A stretch of 64,000 nucleotides of DNA from Entomobacter blattae (GCF_014672835.1 NZ_CP060244.1:1033001-1097000); one strand, 5' to 3'; positions 9,321 through 17,768 are shown, numbered from the stretch's first letter. Translations and numbers: made by a program. The notes: generated by a model not told the origin, from the letters alone.

Positions 9321-10238
9321 TTATGAGGGTGTGCGCGTGCTACGGGTAAGCTCATAGAGCCCTATGGCTGCAGCATTGGAGACATTCAGGCTTTCTATTT
9401 GGTTATGGATTTTAAGTCCCGCAAGTTCATCACAATGCTCTCTTACTAAGCGACGCAAGCCGCTGCCTTCTGCCCCCAATACCAAAACAGTTGGCTTGCC
9501 GTGGTAGGCTTCCCCGTTCAGGATGTTCTCAGAAACTTCCATGCCTACAACCCAATATCCTGCTTTTTTTAGGCTTTCCAAGGCACGGGAAAGATTAACA
9601 ACCTGTAGCAGGGGCACTTTTTCTAGGGCCCCCGATGCAGCTTTGGCCAAAACACCACTTTCTGCTGGGGCATGGCGTGTTTGCATTATCACTGCGCCGA
9701 CCCCAAAAGCAGCAGCAGAGCGGAGTATGGCCCCGATATTACGGGGATCTGTGACTTGGTCTAATACCAAAAGAGGGGTGCGCTGCTGCTCAGCAATGTC
9801 TAGAATATCTGGCGGGGAAAGTGGAGAAACAAGCAAGACAACCCCTTGGTGTACGGCTTCTTCCCCACAGACTTTTGTTAAGGTCTCTTTCTGGGTGATC
9901 TCTGGGGGGATTGGCCAGCGAAAATCCGGCTCTCGCTCAGAAAGACGCTTGAGGAGCTGTAGTTCGGTTTCAGCCGTTACAAGGATATGGCGGATTTTTC
10001 GATGGGGGTTGAGTAAGGCAGCTTCTGCGGGGTGAAGGCCGTAAAGCCAATAAGTTCCATTTTCGGTTTTAAAAGCAGACCGATCAGCTTTTGTGCCAGG
10101 TGCAAAGGGTTCTCCCTTGGCTTTACGGTCTTTTATTAAGGGTAAAGCTCTTGGGGCGGAAGAGAAAGGCAAGCCAGCCTTTTTATTTTTTTTAGGCCGA
10201 GCTCGGGTATTTTTGAAGGAAGAAGGGGGTTTCGGCAT
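9321..10238 (-). CDS. rlmB: TrmH/SpoU family 23S rRNA 2'-O-methyltransferase (RlmB-like)
   Basis: SPOUT-class enzyme using S-adenosylmethionine to methylate a ribose in RNA; the closest functional group is RlmB, which acts on 23S rRNA. Of the 305 residues, roughly 1-60 are a basic Lys/Arg/Pro-rich extension. Then comes the RNA-binding SpoU_sub-bind domain starting YWLYGLHPAEAALLNP. The knotted catalytic domain follows, with VLDQVTDPRNIGAILRSAAA, LVLGAEGSGLRRLVRE and IESLNVSNAAAIGLYEL, the three signature motifs including the cofactor-binding knot. It is divergent from the tRNA-Tyr gene. Whether the exact target is G2251 cannot be read from sequence. Confidence 0.88.
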   Translation of the reverse strand: MPKPPSSFKNTRARPKKNKKAGLPFSSAPRALPLIKDRKAKGEPFAPGTKADRSAFKTENGTYWLYGLHPAEAALLNPHRKIRHILVTAETELQLLKRLSEREPDFRWPIPPEITQKETLTKVCGEEAVHQGVVLLVSPLSPPDILDIAEQQRTPLLVLDQVTDPRNIGAILRSAAAFGVGAVIMQTRHAPAESGVLAKAASGALEKVPLLQVVNLSRALESLKKAGYWVVGMEVSENILNGEAYHGKPTVLVLGAEGSGLRRLVREHCDELAGLKIHNQIESLNVSNAAAIGLYELTRSTRTPS

Positions 10239-10478
10239 GAAAGGGTACTTGGAAATGGCGCATGAGGAGGAAAGGCGAAAGCCTCTTTTGGGATTTTTTG
10301 ACCTCTTGTGGTCATTTTTATTTCTTACTGGGTCCTGGGCGTTTTTGGAAGTCTTAAGGCTGTTTTTGGCTCATAGAGGCAAAAAAATAAAAGATTTGAG
10401 AGAAAATACCAGAAAATCCTCATAGGATATTGACATTTTTTTCAATCGGCCCTAATTGCCTATCCAATACCTAAAGCT

Positions 10479-10564
10479 GGAGGGGTGCCCGAGTGGCTAA
10501 AGGGGGCGGACTGTAAATCCGCTGGCGTGCGCCTACGTTGGTTCGAATCCAACCCCCTCCACCA
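10479..10564 (+). tRNA. tRNA-Tyr (anticodon GTA)
   Basis: The acceptor arms GGAGGGG and CCCCTCC pair perfectly and are followed by an encoded ACCA. The anticodon stem GCGGA/TCCGC encloses CTGTAAA, anticodon GTA. A long variable arm typical of tRNA-Tyr (class II) precedes the T arm GTTGGTTCGAATCCAAC. The gene is 86 bases long. Confidence 0.95.
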
Positions 10565-11163
10565 GATCGCTGTTTCTAAAGCGTTCTCTTGTGTTTACAT
10601 CCTCAAAAAAATAGGGCCATGTTCCAAAGGTTTGTTGATTCAGGCCTGTTTACTCTTGCGCTTGCTCGTTTGAAGATGGAGGTGGAATGGTGGGCATTAT
10701 TTTAAGAGAAAGAATCTCTACCTTGTCTTTGCGGTGTTTTCCACCGTTGGTGTTTTCTATCATTAGTATTTTTCCATTGGTGTTTTTCTACCGGTGTTAT
10801 AGAGTCCCTCTATCATTGCCTCTGCCAGTTTGTTGCAGGGTGTGAACTTATTTCATAGTGTGATAACGCCTCGAATATACACGCGTTTTTAGCTGGTATT
10901 ATGATGGTTGGTGTCAATCCGCACCCCATAGAATGACCTTAAAAAGGGGGGGGATAAATGGACAAAAAGCCCATTTTCACGACATTGTTTTTTACTTTGT
11001 TTGTGATCGAATGTATTTGTGATGGAATAAGGTAGACCCTTCTCTTTACGGTAAAAAAAACCAGCAGGCAGCCTGCTTTTCCTCAGGGAAGGAAACTTCA
11101 GGGCAGGAAAAGGGAAAAGACCACAATTCTTCTTCTCAGGGAGGAGATTCTTAGGGAGGAGAT

Positions 11164-11301
11164 ATGCAAGCCGCTTTAAAAGCCATTGGCCATGAAAAGG
11201 ATGGTCCAGTGTCCTCCACCTTGTGCAGGCTGTTTGCGGTTTGGGCCGGGAAACGTAAGGTTGAGCTGCTTGTCGGTGTGGGTATTTCCCTTCTGGCTTA
11301 G
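11164..11301 (+). pseudogene. Truncated start of a membrane protein, possibly an ABC exporter
   Basis: A 45-codon frame begins at an ATG preceded by a very good ribosome site (GGGAGGAG). It reads MQAALKAIGHEKDGPV, then TLCRLFAVWAGKRKVELLVG before a TAG. The layout, a short cytoplasmic lead followed by RLF..W and the start of a hydrophobic helix, resembles the N-terminus of ABC exporters. Sequence after the stop does not continue convincingly. The assignment is tentative. Confidence 0.35.
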
Positions 11302-11513
11302 GGGCTGCTTTAAAGAGGTTTTCTTATATTCACCCTTAAATGTTTACCTTCAAAGCGCATCGCCTTCCTCAGCGGTGCTGAATCAGGCCTGCCGCACCTC
11401 TTCATAAGTGTAAAAAAGGGGTGTGTTCTTTAGGAAAATGTAAGAATAAGCTTATTGTTCAACGAATTTTGGCTTGAGATGACGGTTTGGTTTGCTTGAG
11501 ATCATGGTCTGGA

Positions 11514-11722
11514 GTAGCTCTCTTATCAATAGAGCTGTCAGATTCTCTTACCAGCCTACCAGGATTTTATTCGTAGTTCCCCTCTCCACAGAGCTGTCAG
11601 AACAAAGACCTCTATTTTAGAAACAAGCACAACGTAGCTCCCCTACCCACAGCTATCAGGTTATCAAAAAAAAGACAGTGGAACATTATGCCCTGTAGTT
11701 TCCCTTTCCATAGAGCTGGCAG
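11514..11722 (+). repeat. Decayed CRISPR-like tract B (four repeats, 61-bp period)
   Basis: Four copies of a 26-28 bp element begin GTAG(C/T)T(C/T) and end near CTGTCAG, at 11514, 11573, 11634 and 11695 (spacings 59, 61, 61). The 31-35 bp segments between them are unrelated to each other. The best copy starts GTAGTTCCCC, similar to the 5' half of the intact type I-E repeat (GTGTTCCCC). Copy 1 has the inverted pair AGCTC/GAGCT. A fifth, weaker unit may lie at about 11757. Confidence 0.6.
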
Positions 11723-11852
11723 CTCAATAGATGCGCGTGGAGTCTTCCGGCCATTCAGATCGCTCTTGTCCACAAGGGGGTTGGTCGGGGATAAAGATTT
11801 GGGTTTGAAGAAGAAAAATGCTTTACGCAGGGGAGTGTATGGTAGGATCTTT

Positions 11853-11937
11853 GAGAGGAGAGGAGAGGAGAGGAGAGGAGAGGAGAGGAGAGGAGAGGAG
11901 AGGAGAGGAGAGGAGAGGAGAGGAGAGGAGAGGAGAG
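11853..11937. repeat. Pentanucleotide tandem repeat (GAGAG, 17 copies)
   Basis: An uninterrupted 85-base run of a 5-bp unit. A unit not divisible by three would change reading frame with every copy gained or lost, but no credible gene is attached on either strand. Confidence 0.9.
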
Positions 11938-12420
11938 CTTTCTCGCCTGCGAGGTGCGCTATGGAGAATTGGCAATAGGAGAGAGGCGGTGTGATACCCC
12001 CTTTTTTCGGCAAGGTGGAGAGGTTTTCTCCCTTGTGAAGTTTTCCACCATGTGTGAGGATTACCACCATGATAGAGCCCATGAGAAGAGCTTTTGCTTT
12101 CTCCCTTATTATGGATAATAAATTGTGGATAATAAAGGAGGGGAGAAAAAAGAAATAAAGAGTATTTCTCGTCAATCCCCCCAGTACTCATCGTTATGGG
12201 TAAAACTTGCCCGTGGGAGAAGAGGGTTTTCCTATCGTTTTGCCCCAGTTTATCCCAGTTTGCTCTAATGTTGCCCTAGTGGCATGGCTCCCTTTCGGGG
12301 ATAGTGGGAAGTTTTTCCCACTTACGAGGAGGTCCATTGGGCATAAGACCTGGGGGCATAAAACCTGTGGACATAAGGCCTGGGTTAAATACCCAATCTA
12401 GGCTAAATATCCAATTTGGG

Positions 12421-13068
12421 CTAAATATCCAGAATGTCCTGGGTGGTCTTTTTTAATAGGGCGATGAGGGCTTTCTCCTGTTCGGGGGAGCATCCTTTTT
12501 TTTGATGTAGGGCCTCTTTAAGGGCTTTACGAGCCTGGAAATACTCCGTATGGCCTTCGTGGGCGGGATCACCTTCTGTGTAGAAAGTATCTTGCCATTC
12601 AGCCATTCTTTTTCCCATCGAAATGAGGGTGGCTTTCAACTGGTTGGCTAGCTCCCTTTGTTGGTCCAGGGTGTGGTGGCCCGCTTCTGTTAGGGCGTAA
12701 AGTTTTCGGGATCCTTCCTGATTCACCGTGGCGTATTCCGCTTCTTCCAGATAGGTTAAGGCCGGATATATCATTCCCGGGCTGGGCTTGTAAAACCCTT
12801 GAGAAAGGGCTTCTAGACGAGTGATAAGCTCGTATCCATGCGCGGGGGCTTCTGCAAGCAGGGCTAAAAGAAGAAGTTGCAAATCTTCAGAGCGCAACTT
12901 ACGCCCTAACCGCATGGGAATGCCACCCTCTCTTCTGCTGCCCCCTTTAAAGGGATGCCGGTGCGGTTTTCTTTCCTGAGAATGATGGCGAGCATGCGCA
13001 GGGTCAAAAAAGGGATTACGGGTCAAAGGGTGATGGCGTTTTTTCATTTTAAATAGTTTTATCGTCAT
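12421..13068 (-). CDS. PadR family regulator with His-rich N-terminus (YqjI-like)
   Basis: Winged-helix transcription repressor. The 215-residue protein has a basic, histidine-rich lead (about residues 8-50, with HH, HARHH and HRH clusters). The PadR DNA-binding domain follows, starting LRSEDLQLLLLALLAEAP, then AHGYELITRLEALSQG, SPGMIYPALTYLEEAEY and RKLYALTEAG, and a C-terminal dimerisation helix. A His-rich lead in front of a PadR domain is the layout of E. coli YqjI, a nickel-responsive repressor, so metal sensing is plausible but inferred. The start at 13068 has AAGGA nine bases upstream. Two palindromes sit immediately upstream, suggesting autoregulation. No divergently transcribed ferric-reductase gene (the YqjI target) is present; the adjacent 3 kb is non-coding. 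Confidence 0.8.
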   Translation of the reverse strand: MTIKLFKMKKRHHPLTRNPFFDPAHARHHSQERKPHRHPFKGGSRREGGIPMRLGRKLRSEDLQLLLLALLAEAPAHGYELITRLEALSQGFYKPSPGMIYPALTYLEEAEYATVNQEGSRKLYALTEAGHHTLDQQRELANQLKATLISMGKRMAEWQDTFYTEGDPAHEGHTEYFQARKALKEALHQKKGCSPEQEKALIALLKKTTQDILDI

Positions 13069-13084
13069 TAATAAAAGTCCTTAT

Positions 13085-13126
13085 TATATCTTTGGATATA
13101 TATCTTAAAACATATCTAAAGATATA
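13085..13126. promoter_or_regulatory. Paired palindromic operators of the PadR regulator
   Basis: TATATCTTTGGATATA (13085-13100) and CATATCTAAAGATATA (13111-13126) are two copies of an ATATC-N4-GATAT palindrome, 26 bp centre to centre. They end 17 bases upstream of the regulator start codon. Paired, evenly spaced palindromes are what a dimeric winged-helix repressor would bind. Confidence 0.7.
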
Positions 13127-13881
13127 AATCAAGAAATATTTTTAGTCTCCTCGGAGTTTCTTTCTTCTTCACGGGTGTATTTTTTGTTCTCCACTCGGGT
13201 AAGGGTAAGGTTTTTCGGTAAAATATTCCTGTTTTATGGGAAAAAGGAGGGGAAAGTGGGCTTAGTCCAGAATGTTTTTAAAAAAGGAATTATTCTTTTT
13301 TTGGGGTTAGAGAGACCTGGCTTTTGGGTAGAGAACCCTAGCAGGCAGGTATGTGAGGATAAAATGGAGGGTGGGCTTCGTTGGGTTGAGTATGGGTCTT
13401 GCAGGCAGGTATATAAGGCAGATGTATGAGGATAAAACTTGGGAGGTCGTCTTTTCAAAACAGTAGTCTATGGATTTTGCAATGCTCTCCATCAGCAGAG
13501 ATATGAGCGGGGGTATTTTTTATTTTGTAAAAGATCGGGGCCTAATCTGTTTTCACAGATGCTTTTTCCTATTCACAGAGAATTTTTCGTATTGATAGAG
13601 AAATAGAGATTTTCCTTTGAGTATGGGGGCTCTCTCTATCAAACGTGGGCGGGAGTCGTAAAGCGGGAATATGACTTATTCTTTTGAGAATGAAGCTTCA
13701 GGAAAGGGTGTTATCCGCTGTTCAATGGGGCTTCTTAAGGGGTAAGGGGAATTACGACCTTCCCCACAATCAACAGGGAATTAAGGAAGAAACTCATTCC
13801 GGCATTTTCTGCTTCAGTTATATGAAACACCTGTTTATGAAGATATGCTATTTGTCACTGGACACTCCTCTTTTCCTATAA

Positions 13882-14180
13882 GTGTCTGCTTCAAGTAAGA
13901 GTCTGGTTACAACACATGGCGGACGTACGAATAAGCGTAATGGGAAGCTGGATTTATTTCTGCTTTCTTCTAATCACCAGTTGCTTTTAGAGGCCAAAAT
14001 GATCAAGTATCGTATGATCAAGCATTGTATTCATCGTGGTTGTAAGGACTCTAATAACATGAGCTATATGCCGCTTGCCCAGACCTGATTACACCGAGAA
14101 AGATGAGCGCTTTGAGCTTATTGGCGTTGATTCTAGAACAGATCTCTGTCTTTCTGAAGTGGTTATTCCCCTTTGTGAGT
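13882..14180 (+). pseudogene. Remnant of a PD-(D/E)xK nuclease-like gene
   Basis: A frame reads NGKLDLFLLSSNHQLLLEAK, with the D...ExK spacing typical of PD-(D/E)xK nuclease cores. It stops near 14086. A shifted frame then gives DYTEKDERFELIGVDSRTDL up to a stop at about 14180 and looks like the end of the same protein. The junction, 14067-14092, is nearly identical to 26 bases inside cysE. No start or N-terminal part is recognisable. The family call rests on one motif. Confidence 0.35.
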
Positions 14181-14550
14181 AAAGCTGAGCGTAGGATGGG
14201 GGACGTCCAGTTTTAGAGCAGAGCTTTACTCAGGATCCCTCAGCAAGGGGTAGAGCAGGCGGGTATATAACGCCCATTAATCCTATAAATTTGAGGAGCT
14301 CCTACAGGAGGGATCATTTGCAAGGTCCCCTTTTCAATCGGCATGATAACGTAGCACCCTTAAAATTTTTATGCACGCTGGGGTATGTCTTTCCTTGGGG
14401 TATGCCTCTCCTGTTGGTGTGGCTTTTCTCCTTTTAGGTAGGGCTTTCGTGGACGTGGGGTACAGAATGGCAGCCAGTTTAGGAGATTTTTATGAAAAGA
14501 AAGGGATTTTACACCTCTGTGTAAGCTTTGAAGGGGCTGACTATTCAGTA

Positions 14551-14900
14551 TTACTCAGCCAATCGGAGCGTCTTAACCTTCTCGCGTAACTGAATAGCTG
14601 CCTGAACCATATGACGCAAGGAGGGAAGAACCTCTTCCCACCGCCTTGTTTTAAGCCCATAATCTAGATTAATCCAAAGTCGGTTGATTAGGTAAGGTTT
14701 TCATCGCTTTTTCCATCAGTCGTACCATTTGCGCCTGAGGGGGAATAGCGGGCGAGCACATATCATACCCAGGGCATAAACCCCAAAGCCCCATACCCCC
14801 AGGACTGAGAGACTGAGGAGATGAATTGGGTGAACTCTCAGCTTTGCAAGACGAATGATGACAGATGATCGAGACAGGCACCTTACTTTCGAAGACCTTA
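14551..14900 (-). pseudogene. metE: C-terminal remnant of cobalamin-independent methionine synthase MetE
   Basis: Minus-strand reading gives GYDMCSPAIPPQAQMVRLME, matching the MetE VYDIHSPRIP region. After a frameshift it gives [20 protein letters not shown] and [15 protein letters not shown] up to a stop at 14551-14553. These are the last conserved blocks of MetE (WVNPDCGLKTR... in intact enzymes). The catalytic zinc-site Cys that sits in the NPDCGLKTR block is replaced by Tyr here (LDYGLKTR), and most of the gene is missing. An intact cobalamin-dependent metH lies at 53.6-57.1 kb. Confidence 0.75.
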
Positions 14901-15146
14901 CCCTCGAACAAGTATGGTAAAAAACCATAAGACTCTCTTTTTTATAAAGAGATTTTAATGTCTTGGTCATTCATCGATTTTTAGGGATATCAATCCTTAG
15001 GGATTTAGCCTTTTATTGCTAGAGTAAATTTTAATAAAAATTACCCTATGATTTATGATCATCTTTATAAGATTTTCCTATTATTATTCTCGATAAAGGC
15101 ATAGATTTTTCATATAAAAAACACATACTCAAACTAAAGTTAAAAC

Positions 15147-15233
15147 AGAAGGATATAAGGTTAAAAAAAGTGGCTTAAAATTTTCTAAAAACATCCTTCT
15201 GCCGTCTTCCTTTAGGGGAAGGCGGTTTTCTTT
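15147..15233 (+). ncRNA. Candidate small structured RNA ending in a terminator
   Basis: CAGAAGGAT (about 15147) can pair with ATCCTTCTG (about 15193). A second hairpin follows directly, CCGTCTTCC/GGAAGGCGG (15202-15225, one G-U pair), with a T-rich run after it. The upstream DNA is AT-rich. No family is recognised. At minimum the second hairpin is a plausible terminator. Confidence 0.35.
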
Positions 15234-15283
15234 TGGGAAAAGAGCTCATAGTGCTTGATTATTATTGAAAAAGGTGGTTTTTG

Positions 15284-15437
15284 CTTCAGAGCCTTCAGAG
15301 CCTTCAGAGCCTTCAGAGCCTTCAGAGCCTTCAGAGCCTTCAGAGCCTTCAGAGCCTTCAGAGCCTTCAGAGCCTTCAGAGCCTTCAGAGCCTTCAGAGC
15401 CTTCAGAGCCTTCAGAGCCTTCAGAGCCTTCAGAGCC
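15284..15437. repeat. 9-bp tandem repeat (GAGCCTTCA, about 17 copies)
   Basis: Nearly perfect 154-base array. All three plus-strand frames are open and would give (SEP)n, (RAF)n or (LQS)n, but flanking sequence gives no gene, so these frames are an artefact of the repeat. Confidence 0.9.
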
Positions 15438-16085
15438 TGAAATTTCTGCTTGAGAAGTTAGCCCTTTTTGCGGGAGACAGAGCAGCAGTATTTTATGAAG
15501 CGGTATTTTATTAAGAATAATTTTGATGGAAAATAGAAATTTTCGTCCCCTTTAGGAAGTAAAAGTAAGAGAATTAACTTTTTAAAACTTCACATTTATG
15601 CTATCTATAAAGAATAAAGTAATCATTTTCTATTAACTGCTTACAAATTCATTGATCTGCCCTTTCTATAAGGGAGAAGTGTAATAAAAAGGGCAGTAGT
15701 GGTGGGTTTTTCCCTCCTTGTCATTACTTTATAAAAGAAGCTTTTTCCCCATCCTATCAGCCCAAGTGGAAACCGTATTCAAATGCGGTTTGAAGAATGT
15801 TGTCCTATTTTGAATAGCCTATTTTGAATAGACAGGGCATCAAAATCATAGGCTTCCAATAAAATATCAAAGAAAATTACAGGAAAGGTCGATGTTGACC
15901 GGTTTTATATTGCAAGAGTGATTTTTCTCTCTTCCAAGAGACGCATCCTGTGAAAGGCATAAGGCTGATGAAAATCATTTAGCCCTTCATATTTCATGGC
16001 CTTGATAAAGGCCATTATTGGGGTTCTGTTCCAAAAAAAGTCGGGGAGGATGGGCCTTAAAAAGGCTTTAACATTTCTGTTATTT

Positions 16086-16114
16086 CTCTCTTTTTCTATA
16101 GAGAGGGTTTTTTT
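16086..16114 (+). terminator. Terminator-like hairpin before the phage-derived cluster
   Basis: CTCTCT/AGAGAG with an 8-base loop followed by GG and seven T, 14 bases before the next start codon. Confidence 0.5.
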
Positions 16115-16128
16115 GAGAAGAGGGGGTT

Positions 16129-16536
16129 ATGTTTGTTTTTTTTAAAAATTTGGCAAAAAGGCTAGTACAGAAGGAACACTGGTATGCCGAGTTTTGGTCA
16201 TCCATTGTTTTTATTTGTTATGCCCTATGGGCTAAGGTGGATATGCCTGAGGCTCATAGGGAATGGCCACCGGATTTAGGGTTTACCCATGTATTGCCCG
16301 ATACGGTATGGCAGGGAATTATGCTGGTAACAGGAGTTGGACAGTTGATTTCATTAGGGGTTGAAAAACCCTTTTTAAGGGGGTTTTTCTCGGTGTTGGC
16401 TTTTTGGTTGGCATGCTGGGTTACCCTGAATATTTATTCTTTTGGATACGGGTTTCATCCTGGGCTTGCGCTCTCGCTTGGTTGGGCTGGTGTGAATGTA
16501 TTTGCTTTTAGCCGCAGTCTCGGAGGGATGAGATGA
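16129..16536 (+). CDS. Small membrane protein, first gene of phage-derived cluster
   Basis: A 135-residue protein with a basic amphipathic start and about three to four hydrophobic helices (IVFICYALWAKV, GIMLVTGVGQLISLG, FFSVLAFWLACWVTLNIYSF, LALSLGWAGVNVFAF). I do not recognise the family. A good ribosome site (GAGGGGG) precedes the ATG. It is followed with almost no gap by a second small membrane protein and then a lysozyme-like gene. This order is typical of a phage lysis or tail-end module, so a phage origin is inferred from context only. Confidence 0.6.
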   Translation: MFVFFKNLAKRLVQKEHWYAEFWSSIVFICYALWAKVDMPEAHREWPPDLGFTHVLPDTVWQGIMLVTGVGQLISLGVEKPFLRGFFSVLAFWLACWVTLNIYSFGYGFHPGLALSLGWAGVNVFAFSRSLGGMR

Positions 16537-16537
16537 T

Positions 16538-16759
16538 ATGGATGCTTCACAACTTGCCTGGCTTGCTACTCATCATCCTGATATTTACCTGCTTATTACA
16601 CTTTTACCCGTTTTTGGCATGTTTATACTCCATGCCCTGCACAGTGTTATTCGCTTATATTTTGATTATAAGCGACAGAAATTTATGTTTGAGCGGGAAG
16701 TGGCAAAGGATGATGCCTGTAAAGACAAGACCTGTAAAAATAAAAATAATAAAGGTTAA
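16538..16759 (+). CDS. Small single-span membrane protein of phage-derived cluster
   Basis: A 73-residue protein with one central hydrophobic helix (LLITLLPVFGMFILHALHSV) followed by a charged, Lys-rich cytoplasmic tail (YFDYKRQKFMFEREVAKDD...). I prefer the frame starting at 16538 over the overlapping frame starting at 16533, because its composition is more protein-like and GGAGGG lies upstream within the end of the previous gene. Translation is probably coupled to that gene. Size and topology fit a spanin- or holin-accessory role, but no family match is claimed. Confidence 0.5.
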   Translation: MDASQLAWLATHHPDIYLLITLLPVFGMFILHALHSVIRLYFDYKRQKFMFEREVAKDDACKDKTCKNKNNKG

Positions 16760-16943
16760 AAAAGGTTTCTATACCTTTATGTTAGCCTAACCGGACATGG
16801 GTGAACCCGGTATGAGTGAACCCGGACATGTGTGAATATAGATGCAAAGGCCGTATGGGGGCGCTTATGGAGCCATAAGCGGTATGTGTCATGGGAATGG
16901 TATAATATAGAGGACAATCAAAGGTCAGCATCTGAATAATGGC

Positions 16944-16970
16944 AATCACCCCGAAGGGTGATTTTTTATT
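16944..16970 (+). terminator. Strong rho-independent terminator ahead of the lysozyme-like gene
   Basis: AATCACCC/GGGTGATT, an 8-bp perfect stem with a CGAA loop, runs straight into a T-rich tail. It ends 3 bases before the start codon I choose for the next gene, so it may act as a premature terminator for that gene's mRNA. Confidence 0.8.
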
Positions 16971-16972
16971 GG

Positions 16973-17467
16973 ATGAAAACAATGCTTATCACAAACGGAT
17001 ATGGGTTAGATATTTCCCATATAAAAAATGGGGTTGTAAGCCCTGCCCTTAAAGCGGTTGGCCTTGATGAGGGCGCTGCTATTAATTTGGTGACAGGTAC
17101 CGCTATTGCTGAAAGCCATTGCCGGTATTTATACCAATTTGGGGGTGGCCCTGCCCTGGGTTTGTGGCAGATGGAACCAGACACTCATAAGGATATCTGG
17201 GTCAATTTTCTTTATTACCACAAGGATCTTGCGGCAAAAATAAATTTTCTTATGACAGCCCAGGATAGAAAGCAGCAACTTGTTACGAACTTGGCCTATG
17301 CTGCCGTTATGTGTCGTATCCTCTATTTACGCTCATCCTTGGCTCTGCCCAATGCAGCCGATGCCAAGGCCCTAAGCCTGTACCATAAACAGGTTTACAA
17401 CACAGCGCAGGGGAAGGCGGATCCAGAAAGAAATGTCCAGTTTTTTGCCGATGCCATTGCCGCATAA
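16973..17467 (+). CDS. Phage-type lysozyme-like / SLT-fold protein
   Basis: About 164 residues. The segment LVTGTAIAESHCRYLYQFGG, then GPALGLWQMEPDTHKDIW, carries the catalytic Glu in AxAESH and the G(L/I)WQMEP substrate motif. This is seen in phage and prophage muramidases of the lytic transglycosylase fold, which cut peptidoglycan. There is no signal peptide, so export would depend on a holin. I start at the ATG at 16973 because the earlier GTG at 16958 lies inside a terminator stem. The ribosome site is weak. The gene sits between two small membrane protein genes and a holin-like gene, as in a lysis cassette. Confidence 0.65.
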   Translation: MKTMLITNGYGLDISHIKNGVVSPALKAVGLDEGAAINLVTGTAIAESHCRYLYQFGGGPALGLWQMEPDTHKDIWVNFLYYHKDLAAKINFLMTAQDRKQQLVTNLAYAAVMCRILYLRSSLALPNAADAKALSLYHKQVYNTAQGKADPERNVQFFADAIAA

Positions 17468-17528
17468 ATAAGTGCGGTAATAGTTCATTTGCAAAAGGGT
17501 CCCATCTGCAAAAGGGACGGTATGGAAG

Positions 17529-17740
17529 ATTACCCTCCTCTCATGGGGAAGATGGCTTCCACATCGCTCCATCACATGCGCTGTTCCAGATTACTCTTCC
17601 CCCGTGGGGGAAGATGTCGTGGGGCTGGCTTTTAGGCCAGTGTGCGCAAAGGTTACCCTTATCTTCGTGGGTATGGGAGAACCGATGTCGATTGTTCTAT
17701 CCCGTACCAAATTATCCCTTCCCCTTGTGGGTAAGGAAGG
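17529..17740 (+). repeat. Decayed CRISPR-like tract C (four units, ~61-bp period)
   Basis: Units with TTAC/TTAT at 17530, 17591, 17653 and 17712 (spacings 61, 62, 59). Each unit is followed by a C-rich then G-rich half. The second has the near-perfect palindrome CTTCCCCCGTGGGGGAAG. Intervening segments differ from one another. Confidence 0.5.
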
Positions 17741-17768
17741 GCTTCCCAGGAGAAAGACTAGGAGAAAG

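Larger units (their letters stand above)
10565..12420. other. Long non-coding stretch with repeats and remnants
   Basis: 1.85 kb without an intact gene. It holds about 20-bp imperfect repeats around 10735-10800 (GGTGTTTTC-like), a truncated ABC-transporter-like start at 11164, decayed CRISPR-like tract B at 11514-11722 and a pentanucleotide repeat at 11853-11937. Minus-strand open frames of 120-187 codons through the pentanucleotide repeat are judged spurious. Confidence 0.55.
13127..16128. other. 3-kb non-coding stretch with gene remnants and a 9-bp repeat
   Basis: No intact gene was found. Contents: two GCAGGCAGGTAT copies exactly 60 bases apart (13341, 13401), a nuclease-like remnant (13882-14180), a metE remnant (14551-14900), a candidate small RNA with terminator (15147-15233), a 9-bp tandem repeat (15284-15437) and a terminator hairpin (16086-16114). 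Confidence 0.55.

Noticed and set aside
11612-12191. Minus-strand frames of 187 and 122 codons with LLSSP repeats
   Set aside because: They exist only because the 5-bp repeat has no stop codon. Flanking parts match no family and overlap decayed tract B, so I do not propose a phase-variable gene.
12200-12345. GCCCGTGGG, GCCCTAGTGGC and similar elements at about 62-64 bp
   Set aside because: Spacing and sequence agree poorly, and a shorter 20-25 bp repeat structure explains them equally well.
13341-13430. Two GCAGGCAGGTAT copies exactly 60 bp apart
   Set aside because: Only two units, the similarity does not extend to a palindrome, and a third GAGGATAAAA copy is out of phase. Not enough to call a CRISPR-like tract.
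15255-15514. Three overlapping plus-strand frames giving SEP, RAF and LQS repeats
   Set aside because: A 9-bp repeat without stops opens all three frames. Starts are non-ATG and flanks are not protein-like.
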